This document shows, one piece after another, positions 42,877 through 51,870 of a stretch of DNA of 64,000 bases. The DNA lies in contig NZ_JAQFII010000002.1 in assembly GCF_029504575.1 (NCBI RefSeq), positions 124,001 to 188,000 on the forward strand, read 5' to 3'. Numbering within the stretch: position 1 is the first letter of the stretch; every line of letters begins with the position of its first letter. The stretch is from Streptomyces sp. SPB162. Lineage in GTDB: Bacteria > Actinomycetota > Actinomycetes > Streptomycetales > Streptomycetaceae. A program made the translations under genes and the position numbers. Below the pieces are notes generated by a model. The model was not told the origin of the DNA, made no database searches, and worked only from the letters and a program-made list of their open reading frames with translations.

Positions 42877-43881
42877 TCACAGCCCCAGGGCCTGCGAAAG
42901 GAGCGGCCAGGACGTCTTGTACTCGTTGCGCCAGTAGGTCCAGCTGTGGGTGCCGCCGAGGTAGAAGTGGGTCTGGGCGGGGATGCCGAGCTGCTTGAGC
43001 CGGGCGGCGAAGCTCTGGGAGGCGGGCCACAGGGTGGTCTCCAGGGCCTCGGCGCTCAGCTCCCCGTTCCCGCCGACGACGCCGGTGCCGGAGGAGAGGT
43101 ACAGGCTGGTGCCGGTCAGTTTCGAGGCCAGGGCATAGGGGTTCTGGGCGTTCCACAGCGGGCTCTGGAAGATCGGCGAGCCCCACAGCGCCCACGGCAG
43201 GAGCCCCTCACGGCTCACGATGAGCTGCACGACGACCGGCATGCCGGGCAACGTCGTGTGCAGGACGCCGCTGTACGAGGCGGCCGCCTTGAACGTCCCG
43301 GGGTGCCGGGCGGCGAACGCGATCGCGCCCCACCCCCCGGTGGACACCCCGCCGATGGCCCGCGACGTGCCGGCCCGGTAGTTCTGCTGCAGCAGCTGCA
43401 CCAACTCCGTGACCTGGAACGTCTCGTAGTCCGGTTTGTTGGAGCCGAAGTTCCACCAGGTGCTGGGGATACCGGTGGGGCCCGACGACGGCATGGCGAC
43501 GATGAGTTCCTTGTCCGCGGTGAACTGCTTGATGTCGGTCTCGCGGGTCCACGAGGTGTAGTCGTCGTGCGCGCCCTGGAGCAGGTACAGCACCGGCCAG
43601 GTGCGGGTGGCCTGCGCGGACCAGCCGGCGGGAACCAGCAGCCGGGTCGCGACGGTGCCGCCGACCGCCGGGGAGTTGATCTGCAGGTCGACGGTACGGC
43701 TGTCGAGCCAGGTCTCGGAGACGATCGACGCCCCGTCCAGGGCGGTGCGGGCCGGGACGGCCGTCGTGGCGGCGGCGGGGGCGAGGGCGGCGGGGCCGAA
43801 GGTCAGCGCGGCGGTCGCCGCGAGGATGGCCGCCGCGGTGACGGCGGCGCGGGACGTAAGGCGACGGCGCTGTGTGTGCAT
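42877..43881 (-). CDS. Secreted esterase of antigen-85/mycolyltransferase-like family
   Basis: A 334-residue alpha/beta hydrolase with a signal peptide (RRRLTSRAAVTAAAILAATAA, cleavage near APAAA). Oxyanion and nucleophile: YLLQGAHDDYTSW, then GGVSTGGWGAIAFAARHPGTF with the catalytic Ser; the acid is in the GVVGGNGELSAE region and the base His in GGTHSWTYWRNEY. Family members (esterase D, Ag85) transfer acyl chains to sugars or hydrolyse esters. Its ATG overlaps the PKS stop by 1 bp, making it the last gene of the AccD-FAAL-PKS operon, so its acyl donor is probably the PKS product. Confidence 0.88.
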   Translation of the reverse strand: MHTQRRRLTSRAAVTAAAILAATAALTFGPAALAPAAATTAVPARTALDGASIVSETWLDSRTVDLQINSPAVGGTVATRLLVPAGWSAQATRTWPVLYLLQGAHDDYTSWTRETDIKQFTADKELIVAMPSSGPTGIPSTWWNFGSNKPDYETFQVTELVQLLQQNYRAGTSRAIGGVSTGGWGAIAFAARHPGTFKAAASYSGVLHTTLPGMPVVVQLIVSREGLLPWALWGSPIFQSPLWNAQNPYALASKLTGTSLYLSSGTGVVGGNGELSAEALETTLWPASQSFAARLKQLGIPAQTHFYLGGTHSWTYWRNEYKTSWPLLSQALGL

Positions 43882-46800
43882 CAGATCCCTCTTGTCGTGT
43901 CCGGGTTCGGGTCGCGGGTCAGGTCGCGGGTCAGGTCGCGGGTGAGCAGAGCGGCGAGGTCGTCGACCGCGGGTGGGTCGAGCAGCGAGAGGTGGTCCCC
44001 CTCGATCGGCGTGACGGAGAGGTCCCGGCAGGACCCGTCCCAGCCGAGCGCCTCGTCGGTACGGGTGTAGCGCGCGTCCTGGACGGTGTGCGGCGCGCTG
44101 CGCGTGGCCCGGTAGAGCAGCGTGCGGCCCGCGTACGGGCGCGGGGTGTGCCGTTCGCCGCTGCGCAGGTCCAGGTACGAGGTGCGCTGGTGTTCCAGCA
44201 CGGCGGCGGGGAGGTCCGCCGCCCGCTCCAGCGCCTTGACCACCAGTTCGATCTGCCCGGCGTCGTCGAGCGCCGCGAGTTCCTCGTACGGCAGCGGCAG
44301 GGGGCTGCCGTAGGTGCGCTCGACGTACGCGGCGAAGTCCGCGAACCGGCGGCGGGCCTCCTCCATCGGCGGCAGTTCGGGGACGGGCAGCGGCAGCACG
44401 CTGTCGATCAGGATCAGCGCGGAAACGCTCCCCTCAGGGGCGTCGGCGGCCAGCAGCCGCGCAGTCTCCTGGGCGACCACCCCGCCGTAGGACCAGCCGC
44501 CGAGCAGCCACGGCCCCTGGGGCCGGGTCTCGCGGACGAGCCGTGCGTACGCCGCCCCCCGCTCGGGCACCGCGTCGGGTCCGGGCAGTCGCTCCAGCCC
44601 GTAGCAGGGCTGGTCCTCGCCGAGCCGCCGGGCGAGGGCACGGTAGACGGCCGTGGAGCCGCCCGCGGGATGGATCAGGAAGAGCGGCGGCCGGCGGCCG
44701 CCTTCCCGCAGGACGCGCAGCGGACCGCTGACGGGGGTCTCCAGACGCGGGCGCAGCAGCCCGGCGATGCCCGCGACGGTGGCCGGGCCCCGCAGCAGCT
44801 CCGCTGCCGGCACCTCCCATCCGGCGCGCTCGGACAGCTCCCGGGCCAGTTTCGCCCGCCGCTCCGCGGACAGTTCCCGCAGGCCCAGATCGTCCTCGAC
44901 GCCGGGCGGGCCGCCACCGGCGACGCGCTGCCAGGCCCCGGCGACGAGCCGCTCCGCGGCGTCCCGGGGCAGCACCCCGGCGAACGCGTCCTCGGACGAC
45001 GACCCGTCGTCGCCCGACGATTCCAGCCGGCCGGCGAGCTCGGCGACGGTGCCGCCCCGCAGCAGCACCCGCGGTTCGACGACGGTGCCGAAGTCCCGTG
45101 CGACGGCGGCCAGGATGCGGGTGGCCATCAGGGAGTCGAGCCCGAGTTCGGTGAGCGGCGTCGCGGGGTCGATGTGCTCCGGCGCGTACCCCATGACCTG
45201 CGCGACGTGTTCCCGCAGCCGGTCGACGGCGGTGCCGGGGCGGGCCGCCGGTTCGTCGGCCGTGCCCTCCGCCGGAGGTGCGGGTTCGGGAGCCTGCGAC
45301 CGCGGCGCCGCGAGTCGCCCCTTCACCCAGTAGGGGCGGTGCCGCCAGCCGGCGCTCGGCACGTCCACGATCCGGCCGCCGCCGTGCAGGGCTCCGGTGT
45401 CGACGGCCACACCGCGGACCAGCTGTCCGGCCAGGCTGTGCCGGAACGAGAAGGCGTCGTCGGCGTTGCGGCGCAGCGTCGCGAACAGCGCCGTGTCCTC
45501 CGCGTTCGCCGCGTCCGAGGCCCGCAGCGTCTCGGCGAGCGGGTGCAGTTGCGTGGGGTGCGGGGAGACCTCGACGAACAGCCGGTGCCCGTCCGCCACC
45601 GCGGCGGCGACCGCCTGCGCGAAGCGCACGGGTCGGCGCAGACCCGCCACCCAGTAGCCGGTGTCGAAGACCGGCGCCTCGCGGGGCGAGTCCAGGACGG
45701 TGCTGTAGAAGGGAACGCGGGGCGGCGTGTGCGCCACGGCGCCGAGCTGTTCGGCCAGCGGGCCGAGCAGCGGATCGACCTGCGGGGAGTGCCCGGCGGC
45801 CGCGACTCCCAGCGATCGGGCGAGGCCGCCCTCCCGCTCCACCCTCGCGATCAGTCCGCCGATGTCGTCCGCCGTACCGGTCACGACGCTCTGGCCGGGG
45901 GCCGAGTACACGGCGACCCGCAGGCTGGGCCATGTCACGGCATGCGCGCTCACCTGCGCCGCGGTGAGTTCCACCACGGCCATCGCCCCGCCCGACAGGC
46001 CGTCGAGCAGCCGGGAGCGGGTCGCGATGACGCGGGCCCCGCTCTCGACGTCCAGCGCGCCGGCGACCACGGCCGCGGCGACCTCGCCCATGGAGTGGCC
46101 GATGACGGCCGCCGGTTCGATCCCGTACGCGCGCCAGAGCCCGGCCAGGGCGACCTGCAGCCCGTACAGCACCGGCTGGACGACCGACGGGGACGACAGC
46201 TCCGCGCCGGGTTCCAGCCGTGCGCGCAGCGAGAGGCCCGCGTGTTCGAGCAGCAGGGGCTCCAGCACGTCCACGGCTTCGGCGAACGCGGGTTCCGCCG
46301 TCATCAGCCGGCGGGCCATGCCCGGCCACTGGGAGCCGTAGCCGGAGAACACCCAGACGGGCCGGGCGGTTCCGGTGGCCGGGCCGCCGGTGACGACCGC
46401 CGGGTGGGGCCGGCCCGCGGCGAGGCGGGCGAATGCCTCCGCGGCGTCCTCGCGGCTGCCCGCGACGATCGCCGCGCGGTACCGGCCGCGACCGGTGCGG
46501 CCGTGCAGGGTACGGGCGACGTCCTCGATCGTGGCCCCACGGGCAGCCGGCGAGGTCAGCCACTCGCTGAGCCCCGCCGCGTCCTCGCGCAGCCGCGCGG
46601 CGGACAGCGCGTCCAGGACGAGGACCGGCGGCGCTCCCCCGGCCGCCGGCGCGCGGTGCGGTACGGGCCGGTACTCCTCCAGCACGACGTGCGCGTTGGT
46701 CCCGCCGAACCCGAAGGCGGAGACCCCCGCGGTGGCCCGCCCCGAGTAACGCGGCCACGGCTCGGGCGAGTCGACGACCCGCAGGCCCAGCGCGTCGAAG

Positions 46801-48257
46801 TCGATGAGCGGATGGGGGGCCGCGAAGTTGCGGTGCGGCGGGAGTTCGTCGTGGTGCAGCGCCAGCACCGTCTTGACCAGGCCCGTGATGCCGGCCGCGG
46901 CCTCCAGGTGGCCGACGTTGGTCTTCGCGGAGCCGATGAGCAGCGGCTGGTCCGGTTCGCGGCCCCGGCCGAGCACGGCCCCCAGCGCGTGCGCCTCGAT
47001 CGGGTCGCCGAGCGCGGTGCCGGTGCCGTGCGCCTCGACGTAGTCCACCTCCGTGCCGTCCTCGGCGTGGGCCTGTTCCAGCAGGGCGCGCTGGGCCTCG
47101 GGGTTGGGGGCCAGCAGTCCGTTGGAGCGGCCGTCGGAGTTGACGGCGGTGGACCGGATGACGGCGAGGACGCGGTCGCCGTCCCGTTCGGCGTCGGCCA
47201 GCCGCTTGAGGACGACGACCGCGCAGCCCTCACCGCGCACCATGCCGTCCGCCGCCGCGTCGAAGGTCTTGCAGCGACCGTCGGGCGCGAGCGCGCCCGC
47301 GCGCTGGAACGCCAGCGTCAACGCGGGCGACAGCAGCAGGTTCACCCCGCCCGCGAGGGCCGTGTCGCTCTCGCCGGACACCAGGCTGCGGACGGCGTGG
47401 TGCACCGCGACCAGCGACGAGGAGCAGGCGGTGTCGACGGCGAGGCTGGGGCCGCGCAGGTCGAGCGCGTACGAGAGGCGGTTCGCGGCGATGCTCAGGG
47501 CGGCGCCCGGCGGGGTCCACGCGTCGACCGCGTCGAGGTCGGCGGTGGTGAGCTGGGCGTACTCGTTGCCGCTGATCCCGATGAAGACGCCGGTGCTGCT
47601 TCCGGCCAGGCCGGGTGCGGGGATGGCGGCGTGGTCCAGGCTCTCCCGGGCCACCTCCAGCAGCAGGCGCTGCTGCGGGTCCATGAGGGTGGCCTCGTGC
47701 GGGGAGATGCCGAAGAACTCGGCGTCGAAGCCCGCGACATCGGACAGGAAGGCGCCATGGCGACTGATGCCGTCGGGCGGTGCGCCGTCGGGGAGGAACG
47801 GTCCCCACCGCCCGTCGGGAAGCGTGCCCACCGCGTTGCCGCCCGTGCGGAGCAGGTCCCAGAACCCGGCCGCGGAGGTGATCCCGCCCGGAAGCCGGCA
47901 GCCGATCCCGACGACGGCGACCGCGCTCGACCGGGCGCCCGGCGTGGGTGCCGGAGCCGGCCGCGGGGCCGGCGCCACGGTGCCGCTCTCGCGCTCCGCG
48001 GCCTCGACCACGGCCAGCAGCCGGCCCAGCGTCGGCGCCTCCCACAGCAGGGTCGCGGGCAGCTGGGCGGAGGTGAGGGCGCGCAGTTCCGCGGTGAGCG
48101 CGACCGCGTCGCGCGACGTGATGCCGAGTTCCGCGAACGGCCGGTCGTCGTCGATGTCCGCCGGATCGAGCCCGTACCACTGGGAGAGCCGCGAGACGAT
48201 CGTGCGGCGCAGCTCGTCCGCGAAGCCCGGCTCCCCCACCTCGGCGCCGTCACTCAC
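43881..48257 (-). CDS. Pks13-like type I polyketide synthase (ACP-KS-AT-ACP-TE)
   Basis: A 1458-residue single-module synthase. Domains: N-terminal ACP with Ser48 in GITSRD; KS at about 112-530 with Cys278 (DTACSSSL), His in EAHGTGT and NVGH; AT at about 600-900 with Ser722 (GHSMGE); ACP with Ser1042 (GLDSLMA); TE at about 1180-1455 with Ser1256 (GWSYGG). All catalytic residues are present and no reductive domain exists, so it should make one Claisen-type condensation between a FAAL-loaded acyl chain and a carboxylated extender, giving a beta-keto acyl product. The ACP-KS-AT-ACP-TE order is that of mycobacterial Pks13. It overlaps the FAAL gene by 8 bp. The C-terminus has LTRD repeats. Confidence 0.93.
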   Translation of the reverse strand: MSDGAEVGEPGFADELRRTIVSRLSQWYGLDPADIDDDRPFAELGITSRDAVALTAELRALTSAQLPATLLWEAPTLGRLLAVVEAAERESGTVAPAPRPAPAPTPGARSSAVAVVGIGCRLPGGITSAAGFWDLLRTGGNAVGTLPDGRWGPFLPDGAPPDGISRHGAFLSDVAGFDAEFFGISPHEATLMDPQQRLLLEVARESLDHAAIPAPGLAGSSTGVFIGISGNEYAQLTTADLDAVDAWTPPGAALSIAANRLSYALDLRGPSLAVDTACSSSLVAVHHAVRSLVSGESDTALAGGVNLLLSPALTLAFQRAGALAPDGRCKTFDAAADGMVRGEGCAVVVLKRLADAERDGDRVLAVIRSTAVNSDGRSNGLLAPNPEAQRALLEQAHAEDGTEVDYVEAHGTGTALGDPIEAHALGAVLGRGREPDQPLLIGSAKTNVGHLEAAAGITGLVKTVLALHHDELPPHRNFAAPHPLIDFDALGLRVVDSPEPWPRYSGRATAGVSAFGFGGTNAHVVLEEYRPVPHRAPAAGGAPPVLVLDALSAARLREDAAGLSEWLTSPAARGATIEDVARTLHGRTGRGRYRAAIVAGSREDAAEAFARLAAGRPHPAVVTGGPATGTARPVWVFSGYGSQWPGMARRLMTAEPAFAEAVDVLEPLLLEHAGLSLRARLEPGAELSSPSVVQPVLYGLQVALAGLWRAYGIEPAAVIGHSMGEVAAAVVAGALDVESGARVIATRSRLLDGLSGGAMAVVELTAAQVSAHAVTWPSLRVAVYSAPGQSVVTGTADDIGGLIARVEREGGLARSLGVAAAGHSPQVDPLLGPLAEQLGAVAHTPPRVPFYSTVLDSPREAPVFDTGYWVAGLRRPVRFAQAVAAAVADGHRLFVEVSPHPTQLHPLAETLRASDAANAEDTALFATLRRNADDAFSFRHSLAGQLVRGVAVDTGALHGGGRIVDVPSAGWRHRPYWVKGRLAAPRSQAPEPAPPAEGTADEPAARPGTAVDRLREHVAQVMGYAPEHIDPATPLTELGLDSLMATRILAAVARDFGTVVEPRVLLRGGTVAELAGRLESSGDDGSSSEDAFAGVLPRDAAERLVAGAWQRVAGGGPPGVEDDLGLRELSAERRAKLARELSERAGWEVPAAELLRGPATVAGIAGLLRPRLETPVSGPLRVLREGGRRPPLFLIHPAGGSTAVYRALARRLGEDQPCYGLERLPGPDAVPERGAAYARLVRETRPQGPWLLGGWSYGGVVAQETARLLAADAPEGSVSALILIDSVLPLPVPELPPMEEARRRFADFAAYVERTYGSPLPLPYEELAALDDAGQIELVVKALERAADLPAAVLEHQRTSYLDLRSGERHTPRPYAGRTLLYRATRSAPHTVQDARYTRTDEALGWDGSCRDLSVTPIEGDHLSLLDPPAVDDLAALLTRDLTRDLTRDPNPDTTRGI

Positions 48258-50010
48258 CGGCCGCCGCCCCCTTCCCGTACTCGCCCTCGTACGCGCCCGC
48301 CAGGTACCGCTCGCGGCAGGCGGAGCGCGAGACCTTGCCGCTGGACGTGCGCGGCACCGCGCCGGGCGGTACGAGGAGCAGCCGGGCCAGCCGTACCCCG
48401 TGCCGGGCGGAGATCCGGGCGCGCGCGGCCCGCTCCGCCGCCGCGCACAGCTCCGGGGTGACGTCGAGGTCCCGGGCGTGCTCGGCGACGGCGACCACCT
48501 CGTCGGGCCGGCCGTCGGCGGCGACGGTGAACAGGGCGAGCCGGTCGCGGCGCACGCAGTCCAGCGACGACTGGACGGTCTCCTCCAGGTCCTGCGGGTA
48601 GTGGTTGCGGCCGTCCACGATGAGCAGGTCCTTCAACCGCCCGGTGACCTGGAGCCGCCCTTCGTGCAGGGCCCCCAGGTCGCCGGTGCGCAGCCAGTCG
48701 CCCTCCTCGCCGGGGATGCGGGAGGCGAAGGACGCCTGCGAGCGGCCGGTCCGCTTCCAGTAGCCCAGGCCGATGTTGGGACCGCGCAGCCGGATCTCAC
48801 CGATCCGGTCCTCGGGCAGCACCAGCCCCGTCGCCGGGTCCGTGATCCGCAGCTCCTGCCCCACCGGCATGCCGCAACCGACCAGCGCGGTGGCCAGGGC
48901 GTCGTCGTCCGCGCACGGCAGGATCTCCCCCGCGGCCAGCGCCTCGCGGTCGCAGAGCAGCGTCCGGGGCGGGTCGGCGGGCGGGTCGGTGGTGACGAAG
49001 ACGGTCGCCTCGGCCAGCCCGTACGAAGGGCAGTGCGCCTGGGGCGGCAGTCCGGTGTGGGCGAAGGCGCGCTGGAAGCGCTCGACGGTGCCCGGCCGTA
49101 CGGGTTCACTGCCGTTGATCATGACGTGGACGCGGTCGAGACGCAGCGGCGCGGCCTGCTCCGCGTCGATGCGGGCGGCGCAGTAGTCGTAGGCGAAGTT
49201 GGGGGCGGCGCTGATGGTGCCCGGGTACCCGCCGAGCAGCCGCAGCCAGCGCACCGGCCGCTCCAGGAAGGAGACCGGGTCCATGAGCACCGACGGCAGG
49301 CCCGCCAGAACGGGCGCGGCGACGCTCAGCACCAGGCCCATGTCGTGGAAGAGCGGCAGCCAGCCGACGCTGGTGTTGCCGTCCGCGGTCGCGTCGAACG
49401 CCGCGACGGCCTGCGCCGCGTTGGCGACGACGTTGCCGTGGCTGATCATCACCCCGGCGGGGACCCGGGTGGAGCCCGAGGTGTACTGCAGGTAGGCGAT
49501 GTCGTCCGGCTCGGGTACCGGCAGCGCCCGGTCCTGGTCCGGCCGCGGCTGCACGCCGGCCGGCCGGTCGATGCGCAGGACCGGCAGGTGCGGGATCCCG
49601 TGGTCAGACGCGAAGGCCGCGATGACGGGGGCGGTCGCGGTGTCGGTCACGATGCAGGACGGTTCGCAGTCGTCGAGCACGGCGGCGAGCCGGTCGGCGT
49701 GCCCGGGCAGGTCGGGGCTGAACAGCGGGACGGCGATCACCCCGGCGTAGAGGCAGCCGAGGAAGGCCGCCACGTAGCCCAGCCCCTGGGGCAGCATCAG
49801 CGCGGCCCGCTCGCCGGGGCCCACGTCGGCCCGCAGCCGCCAGGCGATGGTGCGGGCCTGGCTGTCGAGCCGCTTCCAGGTCAGGCTGCGGTGCCGGCCC
49901 GGCGAGTCCGGGGTGGGGAAGTCGACGAAGGTGAAGGCGCGCTGGGTGGCGCGCTCGGTGGACCAGCGGCGCAGGGACTCGGTCAGCGGAAGGGGGCGCG
50001 CGGGGGGCAT
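48250..50010 (-). CDS. Fatty acyl-AMP ligase (FadD32-like FAAL)
   Basis: A 586-residue adenylating enzyme. It has AMP-loop YTSGSTRVPAGVMISH, FHDMGLV, CPSYGLAEATVFV and DWLRTGDLG, and near 470 GRLKDLLIVDGRNHYPQDLEETVQ, the FAAL-type segment around the C-terminal hinge. FAALs activate fatty acids as acyl-AMP and load them onto a PKS ACP instead of CoA. The PKS encoded directly downstream, with an 8-bp overlap, has the required N-terminal ACP. The motif order and neighbours match FadD32. Chain length cannot be read from sequence. Confidence 0.93.
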   Translation of the reverse strand: MPPARPLPLTESLRRWSTERATQRAFTFVDFPTPDSPGRHRSLTWKRLDSQARTIAWRLRADVGPGERAALMLPQGLGYVAAFLGCLYAGVIAVPLFSPDLPGHADRLAAVLDDCEPSCIVTDTATAPVIAAFASDHGIPHLPVLRIDRPAGVQPRPDQDRALPVPEPDDIAYLQYTSGSTRVPAGVMISHGNVVANAAQAVAAFDATADGNTSVGWLPLFHDMGLVLSVAAPVLAGLPSVLMDPVSFLERPVRWLRLLGGYPGTISAAPNFAYDYCAARIDAEQAAPLRLDRVHVMINGSEPVRPGTVERFQRAFAHTGLPPQAHCPSYGLAEATVFVTTDPPADPPRTLLCDREALAAGEILPCADDDALATALVGCGMPVGQELRITDPATGLVLPEDRIGEIRLRGPNIGLGYWKRTGRSQASFASRIPGEEGDWLRTGDLGALHEGRLQVTGRLKDLLIVDGRNHYPQDLEETVQSSLDCVRRDRLALFTVAADGRPDEVVAVAEHARDLDVTPELCAAAERAARARISARHGVRLARLLLVPPGAVPRTSSGKVSRSACRERYLAGAYEGEYGKGAAAGE

Positions 50011-50096
50011 GGGACTCCAGAGGGGTGGGGGCGCGAGGGACCGCTCTCAGTGGGGATGGCGGTGGGGGATCCGCGGCGCCCTGGGACGGGTGACGG

Positions 50097-51644
50097 TCAC
50101 AGGGGGATGTTGCCGTGCTGGCGCTGCGGTGCCGGCCGGTGCTTTCCGTGCAGCGCACGCAGCCCCCGGGCGATCCGGCCGCGGGTCTCGTGCGGGAGGA
50201 TGACGGCGTCGAGGTAGCCGCGCTCCGCGGCGAGGTACGGGGTGGCGTACGCGTTCTCGTACTCGGTGGTCAGCCGCTTGCGCAGCAGCTCCGGGTCCTC
50301 GGCGTCGCGCAGCTCCTTGCGGTGCAGAACGGCGACCGCGCCCTGTGCCCCCATGACGGCGATCTGCGCGGACGGCCACGCCAGGTTGAGATCGGCGCCG
50401 AGGTGTTTGGACCCCATGACGGCGTACCCGCCGCCGTAGGCCTTGCGGACGACGACAGTGATCGCGGGGACGGTGGCCTCGGCGTACGCGTACAGCAGTT
50501 TGGCGCCCCTGCGGACGATGCCCCCGTGCTCCAGCCGGACGCCGGAGAGGTAGCCGGGCACGTCGACGAAGGAGAGGATCGGGATGCCGAAGGCGTCGCA
50601 GAACCGGACGAACCTGGCGGCCTTCTCGGAGGCGTCGATGTCCAGGGCGCCGGCGGAGTGCAGCGGCTGGTTGGCGACGATGCCCACCGACGAGCCCTCG
50701 ACGCGACCGAAGGCGCAGATGATGTTCGGGGCGAACAGCTCCTGCATCTCCAGCAGTTCACCGTCGTCCACGACCCGCCGCACGATCTCCCGCATGTCGT
50801 AGGCGTGCCCGAGGTTCTCGGGGACGATCTCGTCGAGCTCCCGGTCCCGCGCGGTGATGCCGGGGTCGCAGTCCTGCCGGTAGCGCGGTGGCGCCTCGCG
50901 GTTGTTGGCGGGCAGGTAGGAGAGCAGCCCGCGCACGAAGTCGAAGGCGTCCGCCTCGTCGTGGGCGAGGTAGTGGGCGGTGCCGCTGACGACGGAGCTG
51001 GTGCGGGCGCCGCCCAGTTCCTCAGCCGTGGTCTCCTCCCCCGTCACCGAGTGGATGACGTCGGGTCCGGTCACGAACATGTGGGAGATGTCCTTCACCA
51101 TGACGGTGAAGTCGGTGAGCGCCGGCGAGTACGCGGCGCCACCCGCGCACGGCCCGAGGATCATGGAGAGTTGGGGGATCACCCCGGAGACCATGACGTT
51201 GCGGTGGACGAGTTCCGCGTAGTGGGCGAGGGCCACGACGCCCTCCTGGATGCGCGCGCCGCCGGAGTCGTTGAGGCCGATGACGGGGCAGCCGACCTTC
51301 AGCGCGTGGTCCATGACCTTGAGGACCTTCTCACCGAAGGCCTCCCCCATGCTGCCGCCGAACACGGTGGCGTCCTGGGCGAACACCGCCACCGGGCGGC
51401 CGTCGACGGTGCCGTGGCCGGTGACGACCCCGTCGCCGTCGGGACGGGAGGCGTCCATGCCGTAGGCGGTACAGCGGTGCCGTACGAAGGCGTCGGTCTC
51501 GGTGAAGGAGCCGGGGTCGAGCAGCAGGTCGATACGCTCCCGCGCGGTGAGCCGGCCCCGGCTGTGCTGACGTTCCACGGCCGCTGGTGAGCCTCCTCGC
51601 AACTGCTGGGCGCGACGGGACTCGAACTCGACGAAGCGGGTCAT
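50097..51644 (-). CDS. Acyl-CoA carboxylase carboxyltransferase subunit (AccD4-like)
   Basis: A 515-residue carboxyltransferase beta subunit covering N- and C-terminal crotonase-like halves: GRLTARERIDLLLDPGSF, VFAQDATVFGGSMGE, VGLNDSGGARIQEGV-type CoA pocket, GPCAGGAAYSPALTDF, SFVDVPGYLSGVRLEHGGIVRRGAKLLYAY and AYGGGYAVMGSKHLGAD. It would carboxylate an acyl-CoA to feed the AT domain of the PKS as extender. No biotinylated AccA subunit is encoded nearby, so it must share one from elsewhere. First gene of the leftward operon, 86 bp upstream of the FAAL gene. Confidence 0.94.
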   Translation of the reverse strand: MTRFVEFESRRAQQLRGGSPAAVERQHSRGRLTARERIDLLLDPGSFTETDAFVRHRCTAYGMDASRPDGDGVVTGHGTVDGRPVAVFAQDATVFGGSMGEAFGEKVLKVMDHALKVGCPVIGLNDSGGARIQEGVVALAHYAELVHRNVMVSGVIPQLSMILGPCAGGAAYSPALTDFTVMVKDISHMFVTGPDVIHSVTGEETTAEELGGARTSSVVSGTAHYLAHDEADAFDFVRGLLSYLPANNREAPPRYRQDCDPGITARDRELDEIVPENLGHAYDMREIVRRVVDDGELLEMQELFAPNIICAFGRVEGSSVGIVANQPLHSAGALDIDASEKAARFVRFCDAFGIPILSFVDVPGYLSGVRLEHGGIVRRGAKLLYAYAEATVPAITVVVRKAYGGGYAVMGSKHLGADLNLAWPSAQIAVMGAQGAVAVLHRKELRDAEDPELLRKRLTTEYENAYATPYLAAERGYLDAVILPHETRGRIARGLRALHGKHRPAPQRQHGNIPL

Positions 51645-51870
51645 ACGCGGCTCTCCTTACCGGAGGGGGGATCCGGAATTCCGAGCGTCATGGGGGCATC
51701 AGGTTCCGCTTCCGGGTGCCGTGCCACTAGAGCGGGGCGTGACAGCGGCCTGTCCGCGTTCTGTCACTCCGATGACAAGGCCGCGGGCGCGGGTGGCGGC
51801 TAAGGTCGGACGGCCCCGCGCGCGCGACGCGTCAGGACCGACGTCTTCCGCCCCGGGAAAGGAGCCGCCG

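Noticed and set aside
42877..51644. True mycolic-acid synthesis in this organism
   Set aside because: The operon set is similar, but the other sequence context is that of a streptomycete and no FAS-II elongation or mycolate transport genes are visible. Only the condensation chemistry is supported.
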